Made by a program: the position numbers and the translations under genes
In this document: positions 44,920 to 52,573 of the stretch, piece after piece
Layout of the letters: every line of letters begins with the position of its first letter
Position numbering within the stretch: the first letter of the stretch is position 1
Assembly: GCA_963720725.1 (NCBI GenBank)
Contig: CAVRGN010000008.1
Location: 186,001 to 250,000 of the forward strand
Source of the DNA: Benzoatithermus sp963720725
GTDB lineage: Bacteria > Pseudomonadota > Alphaproteobacteria > Geminicoccales > Geminicoccaceae
Length of the DNA: 64,000 nt
Direction: 5' to 3'
The notes under the pieces: model-generated
Told to the model about the DNA's origin: nothing
Databases searched by the model: none
What the model saw: the letters and a program-made list of their open reading frames with translations, nothing else

Positions 44920-46026
44920 ATGCAGACGCCGGAGGCGATCCAGCCGTCCAACTCCGATCCGCGCCTGATCGGCCGCATTCCCGTCCGCAATATCTGGCTG
45001 TTGTTTCTCTACGCTGCCAATCTGGCGCGCTTTCACGGTCAGCACGCGGCGGCCGTGGAGGAGTTGCCGGACTTTCCCACGCTGATCGCGCGGTTGCTCT
45101 GCTACGCGGTGGATCGGCGCCTGCGGCGCAACTTGAGCCGCGGCTATCAGGAGCGCCGCGCCATCCTTTCGCGGGTCCGAGGCCGCATCGACATCCTCGA
45201 AACCTTCGCGGGCGACCTATTGGGCCGCGGGACAGTGGCCTGCCGGTTCGAGGAGTTCATCCTTGACACACCGCGCAATCGCCTGGTGCGGGCGGCGCTC
45301 AATGCTGTCGCCGGGCGGATCGGCGATCGGCTTGTCGCACATGAATGCCGTCGCCTTGCCAGTGATCTCGGGCGGCAGGGGGTGGGTGGGCACAGGCCGA
45401 GCCGCGCGACGCTGAGTTCCGAGCGGATCGGGCGGTATGACGCCGAGGACCTCTTGATGGTGACGCTGGCACGGCTGGTTTTCGACCTCATGCTGCCGAC
45501 CGAGGATGTCGGGGGCCACGCCCTCACGCGGGTCGAAAAAGACGAAATTCTCGTCCGGCACTTGTTCGAGAAGGCGATCGGCAACTTCTACGCGACGGAG
45601 CTGTCCGCCGCCGGGTGGACGGTCCATCAGGGCCGGCGGCTAAATTGGCAGATAGAAGGCTGCACATCCGGGATCCCGTCCATGCTGCCGGGCATGACCT
45701 CCGACATCATTCTGGAGCGACAGGCTACCGGCCGCCGGATGATCATCGATACCAAATTCACCAACATTTTCAGCAGCTCTCAGCACCGGGAGGCGATGCT
45801 CAAGAGCGGCTACATCTACCAGCTCTACACCTACCTGCGGAGCCAGGAGCGGGCGGGTGACCCGATTTCTTACAGCGCGGCCGGGACCCTGCTTCACCCC
45901 ACCGTCGGGGGCGACGTGGATGAGACCGTGTGCATCCAGGGTCATGATCTCCGCTTCGCAACGGTGGACCTAACTGCGCCAACAACTCACGTAATCGCGC
46001 GACTTCGCGCTATCCCGCGCCCCTGA
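44920..46026 (+). CDS. mcrC: McrC-family nuclease subunit
   Basis: A 368-residue partner of McrB. The N-terminus GRIPVRNIWLLFLYAANLARFHG is the McrC start motif that inserts into the McrB ring. The C-terminal part carries a PD-(D/E)xK nuclease: GMTSDIILERQATGRRMIIDTKFTNIF, with the catalytic Asp and the D-T-K. Its ATG immediately follows the mcrB TAG, so the two are coupled. The pair should cleave DNA carrying modified cytosine or other marks recognised by the McrB reader domain. Confidence 0.9.
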   Translation: MQTPEAIQPSNSDPRLIGRIPVRNIWLLFLYAANLARFHGQHAAAVEELPDFPTLIARLLCYAVDRRLRRNLSRGYQERRAILSRVRGRIDILETFAGDLLGRGTVACRFEEFILDTPRNRLVRAALNAVAGRIGDRLVAHECRRLASDLGRQGVGGHRPSRATLSSERIGRYDAEDLLMVTLARLVFDLMLPTEDVGGHALTRVEKDEILVRHLFEKAIGNFYATELSAAGWTVHQGRRLNWQIEGCTSGIPSMLPGMTSDIILERQATGRRMIIDTKFTNIFSSSQHREAMLKSGYIYQLYTYLRSQERAGDPISYSAAGTLLHPTVGGDVDETVCIQGHDLRFATVDLTAPTTHVIARLRAIPRP

Positions 46027-46038
46027 CACGAACCCCTG

Positions 46039-46070
46039 AGGGCTAAAGGGGTCAAGGGCTAAAGGGGTCA
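46039..46070. repeat. Perfect tandem repeat of a 16-bp unit downstream of mcrC
   Basis: AGGGCTAAAGGGGTCA occurs twice in direct tandem, 12 bases after the mcrC stop, and is followed by GGACTCTTTT. It does not encode anything. A related CCCCTTT motif in the opposite orientation lies upstream of mcrB (42562-42586), so these may be the ends of the inserted cassette. Confidence 0.75.
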
Positions 46071-46088
46071 GGACTCTTTTAAGCCCCC

Positions 46089-46484
46089 TTACCCGATCGC
46101 CCGCCGCACCGCCTCCGGGTCGCGCTCGATCACCCGCAGCAGCACGCGCGCCGGCCCCTCGGGCACGCGCCGGCCCTGCTCCCAGTTGCGCAGGGTGCCG
46201 GGCGAGATCCCGAACCAGGCGGCGAACTCGGTCTGGCTGAGGCCGAGCCGGCGCCGGGTCGCGGCGATGTCGGTCGGCCAGACCACCCGCATCCCGGCCA
46301 GCTGCTCGTCGGTGAGGAGCGGCGCCGCGTCCGGGTCCTCGGCGACGGCCCGGGCGATGTCCTCGTCGGTCATCGCGTCGACCCGCGCCCGGTCGGTCAG
46401 GCTCTCGATCGGCACCTCGCGGCCGTTGGGCATGATCTGCACCACGACCCCGTCGTCACGAAGGCGCGCCCGTGCCATTACCAT
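46089..46484 (-). CDS. XRE-type helix-turn-helix antitoxin-like protein
   Basis: A 131-residue protein; the ATG chosen is preceded by GGAGGAGA, whereas a longer start lacks a site. The N-terminal half is acidic (DAMTDEDIARAVAEDPDAAPLLTDEQLAGMRVV). The C-terminal half is the HTH: IAATRRRLGLSQTEFAAWFGISPGTLRNWEQGRRVPEGPARVLLRVIERDPEAVRRAI. Such proteins are antitoxins or autoregulators paired with RelE/BrnT-like toxins. It lies downstream of brnTA on the same strand and is homologous in layout to the HTH gene left of mcrB. Confidence 0.87.
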   Translation of the reverse strand: MVMARARLRDDGVVVQIMPNGREVPIESLTDRARVDAMTDEDIARAVAEDPDAAPLLTDEQLAGMRVVWPTDIAATRRRLGLSQTEFAAWFGISPGTLRNWEQGRRVPEGPARVLLRVIERDPEAVRRAIG

Positions 46485-46565
46485 AGCGTCTCCTCCTGGC
46501 CGAGGCATGGACCAACCCAAAGTCAACGGGTCCGCCGCGGCGGCCGCCACCGACATCCGGCCAGC

Positions 46566-46605
46566 GCCCGCCGCACCGCCTCCGGCTCGCGCTCGATGAC
46601 CCGCA
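46566..46605 (-). repeat. Duplicated 3' tail of the right-hand HTH gene
   Basis: These 40 bases match 46099-46138, the 3' end of the HTH gene, at 38 of 40 positions. On the minus strand they encode RVIEREPEAVRRAL (gene version VIERDPEAVRRAI). The copy lies 17 bases after the brnA stop and upstream of the complete HTH gene, without its own HTH. Confidence 0.82.
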
Positions 46606-46622
46606 CCCGGCCGCTGTGCCCG

Positions 46623-46889
46623 TCACAGCTTCCCTTGCGCCAGGGCGTCGCGCAGCACGCGCTCGACGCGGGCGTTGTAGCCCTTGCCGGTCGCCCTGAT
46701 GCCCTCGACCACGTCGGCGGCGAGGCGGAATCCGATATGCTTCTTGGGCCGTTCCAGCTTCGGCCGCCCGCCCATGGCCCGCAGCTTCCCGGCCTGCTCG
46801 GGGAAGACCTCGGCGAACGGACGGGCGCGCGCGAAATCGGCCTCGGTCCATTCGGGGTTGTCGTCGTCATGGTCGGTCACGTTGCGCAT
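46623..46889 (-). CDS. brnA: BrnA-type antitoxin
   Basis: An 88-residue antitoxin. The first part is acidic (TDHDDDNPEWTEADFARARPFAEVFPE). The second is the ribbon-helix-helix region RPKLERPKKHIGFRLAADVVEGIRATGKGYNARVERVLRDAL, a clear BrnA pattern. It overlaps the toxin gene by 23 bases, so toxin and antitoxin are translationally coupled with the toxin first, the usual BrnTA order. Confidence 0.9.
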   Translation of the reverse strand: MRNVTDHDDDNPEWTEADFARARPFAEVFPEQAGKLRAMGGRPKLERPKKHIGFRLAADVVEGIRATGKGYNARVERVLRDALAQGKL

Positions 46890-47142
46890 GCCGTCTCCTC
46901 TCGCGGTCGTTGGCCTTGCGCAGCGAGATCGCCCGCACGATGTCGCCGCGCATGGTGAACACCAGCATGTGCAGACGTCCGCCGATCCAGCCCGTGGCGC
47001 GAAAGCGGGCCTCGCCATAGTCGCGCCGGTCGTCCGGGATGATCTGCGCGGTGAGGAAGTTCATCGCCGCCGCCGCTGCCAGGGAAATCCCATGCTTCCG
47101 CCGGTTGGCCCGGTCCTTGTCGCTGTCGAACTCAACCCGCAT
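46867..47142 (-). CDS. brnT: BrnT-type ribonuclease toxin
   Basis: A 91-residue toxin of the BrnT/RelE-like fold. FDSDKDRANRRKHGISLAAAAAMNFL is the characteristic F-D-x-x-K-x-x-x-N-x-x-KHG motif, followed by DRRDYGEARFRATGWIGGRLHMLVFTMRGDIVRAISLRKANDRERRRH with the catalytic Arg residues. BrnT cleaves RNA and stops growth until neutralised by BrnA. Start chosen at MRVEF, with AAAGGG upstream. A palindromic operator lies in the promoter. Confidence 0.92.
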   Translation of the reverse strand: MRVEFDSDKDRANRRKHGISLAAAAAMNFLTAQIIPDDRRDYGEARFRATGWIGGRLHMLVFTMRGDIVRAISLRKANDRERRRHAQRDRP

Positions 47143-47150
47143 GCCCTTTG

Positions 47151-47194
47151 TGTGTAGCAACAAAAATTGTCGACATCAAGGTTTTTGTTACCAC
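47151..47194 (-). promoter_or_regulatory. brnTA promoter with overlapping palindromic operator
   Basis: Reading on the minus strand, TTGATG (47174-47179) and TACACA (47151-47156) are separated by exactly 17 bases, a good -35/-10 pair nine bases before the brnT ATG. The same segment contains the inverted repeat GTAGCAACAAAAA (47154-47166) and TTTTTGTTACCAC (47182-47194), 11 of 13 matching. This fits autorepression by BrnA or the BrnTA complex. Confidence 0.6.
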
Positions 47195-47278
47195 AAATAC
47201 CGATCACCCCCTGATCCTCGCACCGGCGATTTGCATTGCAGCGCGGGCTGCTACAGGCTGCGAACCGGGAGGGACGGC

Positions 47279-48103
47279 ATGACGCCCCAGCAAATCGCCC
47301 GCTTCCGCGACGACGGTTTCCTCATCCTGGACCGCTTCCTCGCCGAGGAACTGGTCGAAGCCGCCCGTGCCCGCTTCGAGCCTCTGTTCCGTGGCGAGTT
47401 CGAGACCGGGCTCTACCCCGACGAATGGAACTGGCGCGAGGGGCGCGATGCGGCCGACCTGACCCGCCAGATCTGCAACGGCTGGCGCTCGGACCGGACC
47501 ATCGCGCGGATCGTCCAGGCCGAGGCCGTGGGCCGCGCCTGCGCCGTGCTCATGGGCTGGAGCGGGGCGCGGCTGGCCCAGGACAATGTGATCTGGAAGC
47601 CGCCGGGTGCGAAGCCCCTGGGCTTCCACCAGGACGACAGCTACTGCCACTGGGTGGTGCCCGCAGGCTTCTGCACCTGCTGGCTGGCGCTGGACGCGAC
47701 CAGTGCCGCCGGCGGGACCATCGAGTATGCCCGGGGCTCGCACCGCTGGGAGGTCGCACCGCCGATCCGCCGCTTCCATGCCCCCGACGACTACCGCGAG
47801 GACTTCCGCGAGGCCGCGGTGCAGGCGGGCTACGTGCCCGAGATCGTGCCGGTCGAGGTGCCGGCGGGTGGGGTTGCGTTTCATCACGGGCGAACTTGGC
47901 ACGGCTCGGACCGAAATCGCGGGGAGCAACCCCGACGCTCCCTGGTCAGCCACTGCATCGCCGCCGAGGCCCGGTTCCACCCGACCGAGATCAGCTACAT
48001 CTACAGCCGCTACAAGCGGGTCGGCGACGAGGCCATGGACGAGAGCTTCTTTCCGGTGCTGTGGACCGAAGACGGGCGCCGCACGGCATGGTTGGCCGCT
48101 TGA
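47279..48103 (+). CDS. Phytanoyl-CoA dioxygenase (PhyH) family protein
   Basis: A 274-residue Fe(II)/2-oxoglutarate-dependent oxygenase. The start follows CGGGAGGG. N-terminal RFRDDGFLILDRFLAEELVEAARARF is the family opening. The iron ligands are in GFHQDDSYCHWV (H-x-D) and AFHHGRTWHGS (distal His), followed by an Arg that would bind 2-oxoglutarate (PRRSLVSH). Such enzymes hydroxylate lipids, alkaloids or small acids; the substrate is not evident. It lies next to the brnTA promoter but is not part of that module. Confidence 0.88.
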   Translation: MTPQQIARFRDDGFLILDRFLAEELVEAARARFEPLFRGEFETGLYPDEWNWREGRDAADLTRQICNGWRSDRTIARIVQAEAVGRACAVLMGWSGARLAQDNVIWKPPGAKPLGFHQDDSYCHWVVPAGFCTCWLALDATSAAGGTIEYARGSHRWEVAPPIRRFHAPDDYREDFREAAVQAGYVPEIVPVEVPAGGVAFHHGRTWHGSDRNRGEQPRRSLVSHCIAAEARFHPTEISYIYSRYKRVGDEAMDESFFPVLWTEDGRRTAWLAA

Positions 48104-48343
48104 GCTAGACGGGCATCTCATCTGGACTGAAGCGGGGTCGGGTGCGCGCCCCGACTCCCCGTCCATGTTCCGGCAAACTTAATTCAATCTGAACGGATGA
48201 AATCCGCCCGAACAGGCGTCCTTGGGTTGGTGCAACCATGGCGCGATCCATGCGTTCTACCAACCTGCAGCGTAGCTGCAGCCGAAAGGACTGGATGAAC
48301 CTCCAGTTGCAGGCTGCGTACAACCAATATACGGGACGCCCTC

Positions 48344-49495
48344 ATGCCGACATGGTCCATTCCTGGAGCGCGCGCGCCATCAAACGCCGTCCGAGATCTG
48401 GCAATCGTGGCCCTTGGAGGTTTTCTGCTTGCCGCCGGCAGCGCCTGGGCGCCGGCACGTGCGGTGACCTTCGATCTGACCACCATCGACGCCCGGGGGC
48501 CATCGCAGGTCTGGGGCAAAGCCGTGGGCGACCTCAACCGGGATGGACGCACCGACATCGTGATCGGGAGCCGCAATGGCGGCCTCTACTGGTACCAGAG
48601 TCCGCGCTGGACCAAGCACAAGATCAGCGGCGCACAGATCCAGGAGGACATGGAAGTCGTCGATCTCGACCGCAACGGGCGCCGGGACATCGTCGCCGTC
48701 GTCACCGGTGGAATCACGATGTTCGCCAACAATGGAGGGACGTGGGGGTCGCGGCCGCTGGTGCGGGGCCGCGAATTGCACGACGTCGAAGTCAGCGATC
48801 TCGACCGCGACGGAAAGCTCGACCTCGTCGCGCGCAACCAGGGTCGCTCGGGCAATGTGCTCTATTTCTGGCGCCAGGCTTCCCTGACGTCCTGGCAGGC
48901 GAGTTCGATCAAGCTTCCGGAAGGCGGGGAGGGGTTGCGCGCAGTGGACGTCGACCGGGACGGCAAGCCGGATCTTGTCATCGGCAAGTATTGGTTCAAG
49001 AACGTCAGCCGTCCCGGTCGGCTGGCGTTCACGCGCTACCTGTACCATGGCGGAGCGGCCGCCAATGGCTATATCGCCGTCGGCGACATCAACCACGACG
49101 GTCGCGTGGACATCGTGGTATCCCCGGCCGAGCCAGCCGGTCGCAAGCACAACGTGTCGTGGTTCGAGGCGCCCGCGCAGAGGACGGGCCGCTGGATCGA
49201 GCATGTCCTGGAGCGCAACGTCGAGAGCGTGGTGCATTTCTGCGGGATCGCCGATTTCGACCGCAACGGCCAGTCCGACATCGTCACGGCGATGACCCAG
49301 AAGGGCAGGAATCCCAAGATCAAGGTCTACATGAACATCACCAACCGCAATTCCGCCGGCTCGACGGCCACGGTCGCGGACACCAGCTCGCACAGCATGA
49401 AGCTCCTCGTCGTCGAAGGCAGGCCCAGCCTGGTCGGTGCCGACTATGCCAATCCCGGCGCCACGCCGATCAAGCTGTGGAGTGCGCACCGCTAG
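48344..49495 (+). CDS. Exported FG-GAP/VCBS-repeat beta-propeller protein
   Basis: A 383-residue protein with an N-terminal signal (VRDLAIVALGGFLLAAGSAWAPARA). Six or so blades follow, each carrying the calcium-binding D-x-D/N-x-D-G-x-x-D pattern: VGDLNRDGRTDIVIG, VVDLDRNGRRDIVAV, VSDLDRDGKLDLVAR, AVDVDRDGKPDLVIG, VGDINHDGRVDIVVS, IADFDRNGQSDIVTA. It is intact, unlike the low-GC homologue at 21.7-22.9 kb. Likely a secreted or surface propeller with a binding role. Confidence 0.87.
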   Translation: MPTWSIPGARAPSNAVRDLAIVALGGFLLAAGSAWAPARAVTFDLTTIDARGPSQVWGKAVGDLNRDGRTDIVIGSRNGGLYWYQSPRWTKHKISGAQIQEDMEVVDLDRNGRRDIVAVVTGGITMFANNGGTWGSRPLVRGRELHDVEVSDLDRDGKLDLVARNQGRSGNVLYFWRQASLTSWQASSIKLPEGGEGLRAVDVDRDGKPDLVIGKYWFKNVSRPGRLAFTRYLYHGGAAANGYIAVGDINHDGRVDIVVSPAEPAGRKHNVSWFEAPAQRTGRWIEHVLERNVESVVHFCGIADFDRNGQSDIVTAMTQKGRNPKIKVYMNITNRNSAGSTATVADTSSHSMKLLVVEGRPSLVGADYANPGATPIKLWSAHR

Positions 49496-49590
49496 CCACG
49501 GCGGAATGGCCCACGGGCATGGCTCGACGGCTGCTGTCCGGGAGCCGGGCGGATTGGCAGGCGTCGAGACGCGATCAGGGAGGGCAGCGC

Positions 49591-49992
49591 ATGTCCCGCT
49601 CCGGCACGGAAGGCGGTTGCCTGTGTGGCGCCGTGCGCTACCGCGTGCACGCGCCACTTCGCCGGATCGTCGCCTGCCATTGCCGCCAGTGCCGCCGCTG
49701 GCACGGCCATGTCGGCGCCTACACCGCCGTGGCCCGCGAGGCACTGGAGCTGACGGCGGACAGTGGGCTCGCCTGGTACCGCTCCTCGGCCATCGCCATG
49801 CGCGGCTTCTGTCGGGTTTGTGGCGCTAGCCTGTTCTGGCAGGGCGAGGGGCGCGGGCATGTCTCGATCGCCGCCGGCTCGCTGGACGACAGCTCGGGCC
49901 TGCGCCTGACCGAGCACATCTTCGTCGCCGACAAGGCGGCCTATTACGATCTCGCCGACGGGCTGCCTCAGCATCGCCTCGGCCTGGGCTGA
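49591..49992 (+). CDS. GFA/CENP-V-domain zinc protein
   Basis: A 133-residue protein of the glutathione-dependent formaldehyde-activating-like family. GGCLCGAVRY and ACHCRQCRRWHG provide the first zinc cysteines, and GFCRVCGASLFW the second zinc site. Biochemical activity of most family members is unproven; formaldehyde or glutathione adduct handling is possible. AGGGAGG precedes the ATG. Confidence 0.87.
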   Translation: MSRSGTEGGCLCGAVRYRVHAPLRRIVACHCRQCRRWHGHVGAYTAVAREALELTADSGLAWYRSSAIAMRGFCRVCGASLFWQGEGRGHVSIAAGSLDDSSGLRLTEHIFVADKAAYYDLADGLPQHRLGLG

Positions 49993-50069
49993 CCGGCACG
50001 ACGCGAATGGCCAGCACCCGCCGGCAACCCATATGGTTGGGCGGACCGCCGATCTCCCGGAGCATGGCC

Positions 50070-51272
50070 ATGGCAGGCACGGCTGACGATCTCGCCGACT
50101 GGATCACCCAGTCCGGATTGACCGGCATGGCCGAGACCGACCTCCTGCACGGCTTCTGCGAACGCGCGGTCGCGGCGGGCATCCCGGTCATCCGCGCGGT
50201 GATCATCGTCGACACCCTGCATCCCGTCTATGAGGGCCGGGTCTTCCGCTGGTTCCGGGATCCCAGCGAGCTCAGTGCCATGCACGAATATGCGCGCATC
50301 GAGGCTGACGAGACGGTCGCCGAGAAGTGGCGGCAGAGCCCGTTCCACCATATGGTCGAGACGGGTGCGACCTACATCCGCCGGCACCTCGCCGTCGGCG
50401 AGCCGGCCCTGTTTCCGTCGGTCGAGGAGCTGCGTCAGGCCGGCCACACCGACTATGTGGCTCTGGTCCAGCGCTTTCCCGGCGAGGGGGTGATCGGCGA
50501 GATGGACTGCATCTCGTCTTCCTGGTCCACCGACGCGCCCGGTGGATTCGACCGCACGCAACTGCACGGCCTCAAGCGGCTGGTGCCGATCCTGGCGCTG
50601 GCGATCAAGAGCGCCTCGCTGGCCCGGATCGCCGCGACGCTGGTCGAGACCTATCTCGGCCGCGACGCGGGTCGCCGTGTCCTGGCCGGCCGGATCGGCC
50701 GCGGCGTGGCCGACAAGATCAACACGGTGTTGTGGTTCTCCGACCTGCGCGGCTACACGCGGATCACCGACACCGCGGCACCCGAGCAGATCATCCCGCT
50801 GCTCAACGACTACGCCGAGGCCATCATCACCGCGATCCACGATGCGGGCGGCGACGTGCTCAAGCTGATCGGCGATGGGACGCTCGCCATCTTCGAGGCC
50901 AGCGATGCCGCCCAGGCCTGCCATTGCGCGCTCGAGGCGGCACGGTCGGCCGGAGATCGCATCGTCGCGGTCAACGAGCGGCGGTCCGCCCTCGGCCTGC
51001 CGGTGACCCAAGCCTATCTCGCGCTCCATGTCGGCGAAGTGCTCTACGGCAACATCGGCAGTTCCGAGCGGCTCGACTTCACCGTCGTCGGTCCCGCGGT
51101 CAACGAAGTTGCGCGCGTCGCCGCCATGTGCCGCTCGGTCGAGCGCGACGTCCTGCTGTCGGCGGCCTTCGCCGCCGTCGCCGCGCCCGAGGATCGGGCC
51201 TGCATGGTCTCGGTGGGCCGCTACGCCCTGCGCGGCGTGGGCCGGCCGCAGGAGCTGTTCACGCTGGTCTGA
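50070..51272 (+). CDS. Class III adenylate/guanylate cyclase
   Basis: A ~400-residue soluble cyclase; the ATG chosen has GGAG seven bases upstream, and earlier in-frame ATGs at 50007 and 50064 are alternatives. Residues ~1-190 form an N-terminal sensor-like region of unknown type. The cyclase homology domain starts with TVLWFSDLRGYTRITD (metal-binding Asp), continues with LIGDGTLAIF (second Asp in GDG) and VGEVLYGNIGSSERLDFTVVGPAVNEVARV (transition-state Asn/Arg region). It would make cyclic AMP from ATP in the cytosol. It converges on the FAD oxidase gene with a short gap. Confidence 0.88.
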   Translation: MAGTADDLADWITQSGLTGMAETDLLHGFCERAVAAGIPVIRAVIIVDTLHPVYEGRVFRWFRDPSELSAMHEYARIEADETVAEKWRQSPFHHMVETGATYIRRHLAVGEPALFPSVEELRQAGHTDYVALVQRFPGEGVIGEMDCISSSWSTDAPGGFDRTQLHGLKRLVPILALAIKSASLARIAATLVETYLGRDAGRRVLAGRIGRGVADKINTVLWFSDLRGYTRITDTAAPEQIIPLLNDYAEAIITAIHDAGGDVLKLIGDGTLAIFEASDAAQACHCALEAARSAGDRIVAVNERRSALGLPVTQAYLALHVGEVLYGNIGSSERLDFTVVGPAVNEVARVAAMCRSVERDVLLSAAFAAVAAPEDRACMVSVGRYALRGVGRPQELFTLV

Positions 51273-51299
51273 GCGACCGCCGCGGGTGCAGGGCGGCGT

Positions 51300-52568
51300 T
51301 CAGCCGCTGCCCTCCCGCCAATCGCGCAGCCGCCACCACCAGGATGCGGCCGGCAGCAGCCCGGTCTGGGCGCGATGGAGCGGGTAGGGCCGGGCGGGAA
51401 GGCCGTCGAGGCCGGTCCGGCCTTCCGGACCGCCCAGGATCTTGTTGGCGGCACGCCAGCCCAGATAGGGCATCATGGCGATCCCCGAGCCGCCGCAGCC
51501 GAGCGCGTGCCAGACCCCGCCCACGCCGCCCAGCATGGGATGGCCGGATCGGGTCATGGCGATGTTGCCGCTCCAGGCGTGGGTGACGGTCACGTCTCTC
51601 AGCTCTGCGAACAAGCCGACCAGCAGCTGTCGCAGGCGCGCGGCCGCGCGGGCCAGGGGGACCGGGTGCAGGGCCGCCCGGCCGCCGAGGACGATACGCT
51701 GGCCGTCCGGCGAGGCACGGTAGTAGCAGTGGGCCGAGCGGGTCTCGACGATCATGCGCCCGCCCGGGATCAAGCGGCGCACCCGCTCGGCGCCGAGCGG
51801 CTCGGTGGCGATCAGGAAGCTGGGCACCGGCAGCACGGCCTGCCGCAGCTGCCCGGCCGCCGCTGGCGTGTAGCCGTTGGTGGCGATCAGCACGTCGCGG
51901 GCGACGATGCGGCCCTGGGGCGTCATGGCGTTGGTCCCGTCCAGCGCCGTGACCGGCGTGCCGCCGCGGATCATGGCACCGGCGCCCCGCGCGAGCGCCA
52001 GCAGCCCGGCATGCAGCATGGCCGGCTGGACGGCACCGTGGCGGAGGAAGACGGCACCGCCATGGTAGCGGTCGGTCGCGACCTCGCGCCCGGTCTCGGC
52101 AGGGGGGACCAGCTCCACCTCGAGGCCGAGCAGGCGGCGCTGCTCGTCGAGCTCGGCTGCCATCGCCGCGAAATGGGCGGGCGTCCAGGCGCCGCGGAAC
52201 CGTCCGGTCGTCGCGAACCGGCAGGCGATCCCCTCGCGCTCGATCAGCCCGGTCGTGAAGGCCAGGGCCTCGTGGCCCTCGCTCAGGACGGCAAGGGCGG
52301 TGGTCTCGCCGTAGCGGCGCCGCAACGCAGCGAGGCCGACGCGATGACCGCTGCCGATCATGCCGCCATTGCGCGTGCTGGCGCCGAAGCCCGGGCAGTC
52401 GGCATCGAGCACGAGGACCGATCGGCCGGCCCGCGCGAGGGTGAGCGCAGCCGTGAGCCCGGCATAGCCGGCACCGACCACCAGGGCGTCGACGCGGGAC
52501 GGCAATGAATCGGTCGTGACCGACCGGTCGGGCTGCGCCTCGTCCCACCAGAAGGGCTCGGTCCTCAC
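51300..52568 (-). CDS. FAD-dependent amine/amino acid oxidase (DAO family, gamma-glutamylputrescine-oxidase-like)
   Basis: A 422-residue flavoprotein from a GTG start five bases after the preceding gene. VDALVVGAGYAGLTAALTLARAGRSVLVLDA is the Rossmann FAD motif near residue 25, and FGASTRNGGMIGSGHRVG is the stretch that defines the DadA/PuuB-like branch. The C-terminus contains WSGNIAMTRSGHPMLGGVGGVWHALGCGGSGIAMMPYLG. It would deaminate or demethylate an amine or N-substituted amino acid. It shares an operon with the unknown gene upstream and lies divergent from the acyl-CoA-dehydrogenase-like operon, suggesting the same pathway. Confidence 0.87.
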   Translation of the reverse strand: MRTEPFWWDEAQPDRSVTTDSLPSRVDALVVGAGYAGLTAALTLARAGRSVLVLDADCPGFGASTRNGGMIGSGHRVGLAALRRRYGETTALAVLSEGHEALAFTTGLIEREGIACRFATTGRFRGAWTPAHFAAMAAELDEQRRLLGLEVELVPPAETGREVATDRYHGGAVFLRHGAVQPAMLHAGLLALARGAGAMIRGGTPVTALDGTNAMTPQGRIVARDVLIATNGYTPAAAGQLRQAVLPVPSFLIATEPLGAERVRRLIPGGRMIVETRSAHCYYRASPDGQRIVLGGRAALHPVPLARAAARLRQLLVGLFAELRDVTVTHAWSGNIAMTRSGHPMLGGVGGVWHALGCGGSGIAMMPYLGWRAANKILGGPEGRTGLDGLPARPYPLHRAQTGLLPAASWWWRLRDWREGSG

Positions 52569-52573
52569 GGCGG

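Noticed and set aside
42120..46100. CRISPR array or phage integrase in the defence island
   Set aside because: I looked for regularly spaced repeats and for tyrosine recombinase motifs; only the short tandem repeat and the duplicated gene tails are present.
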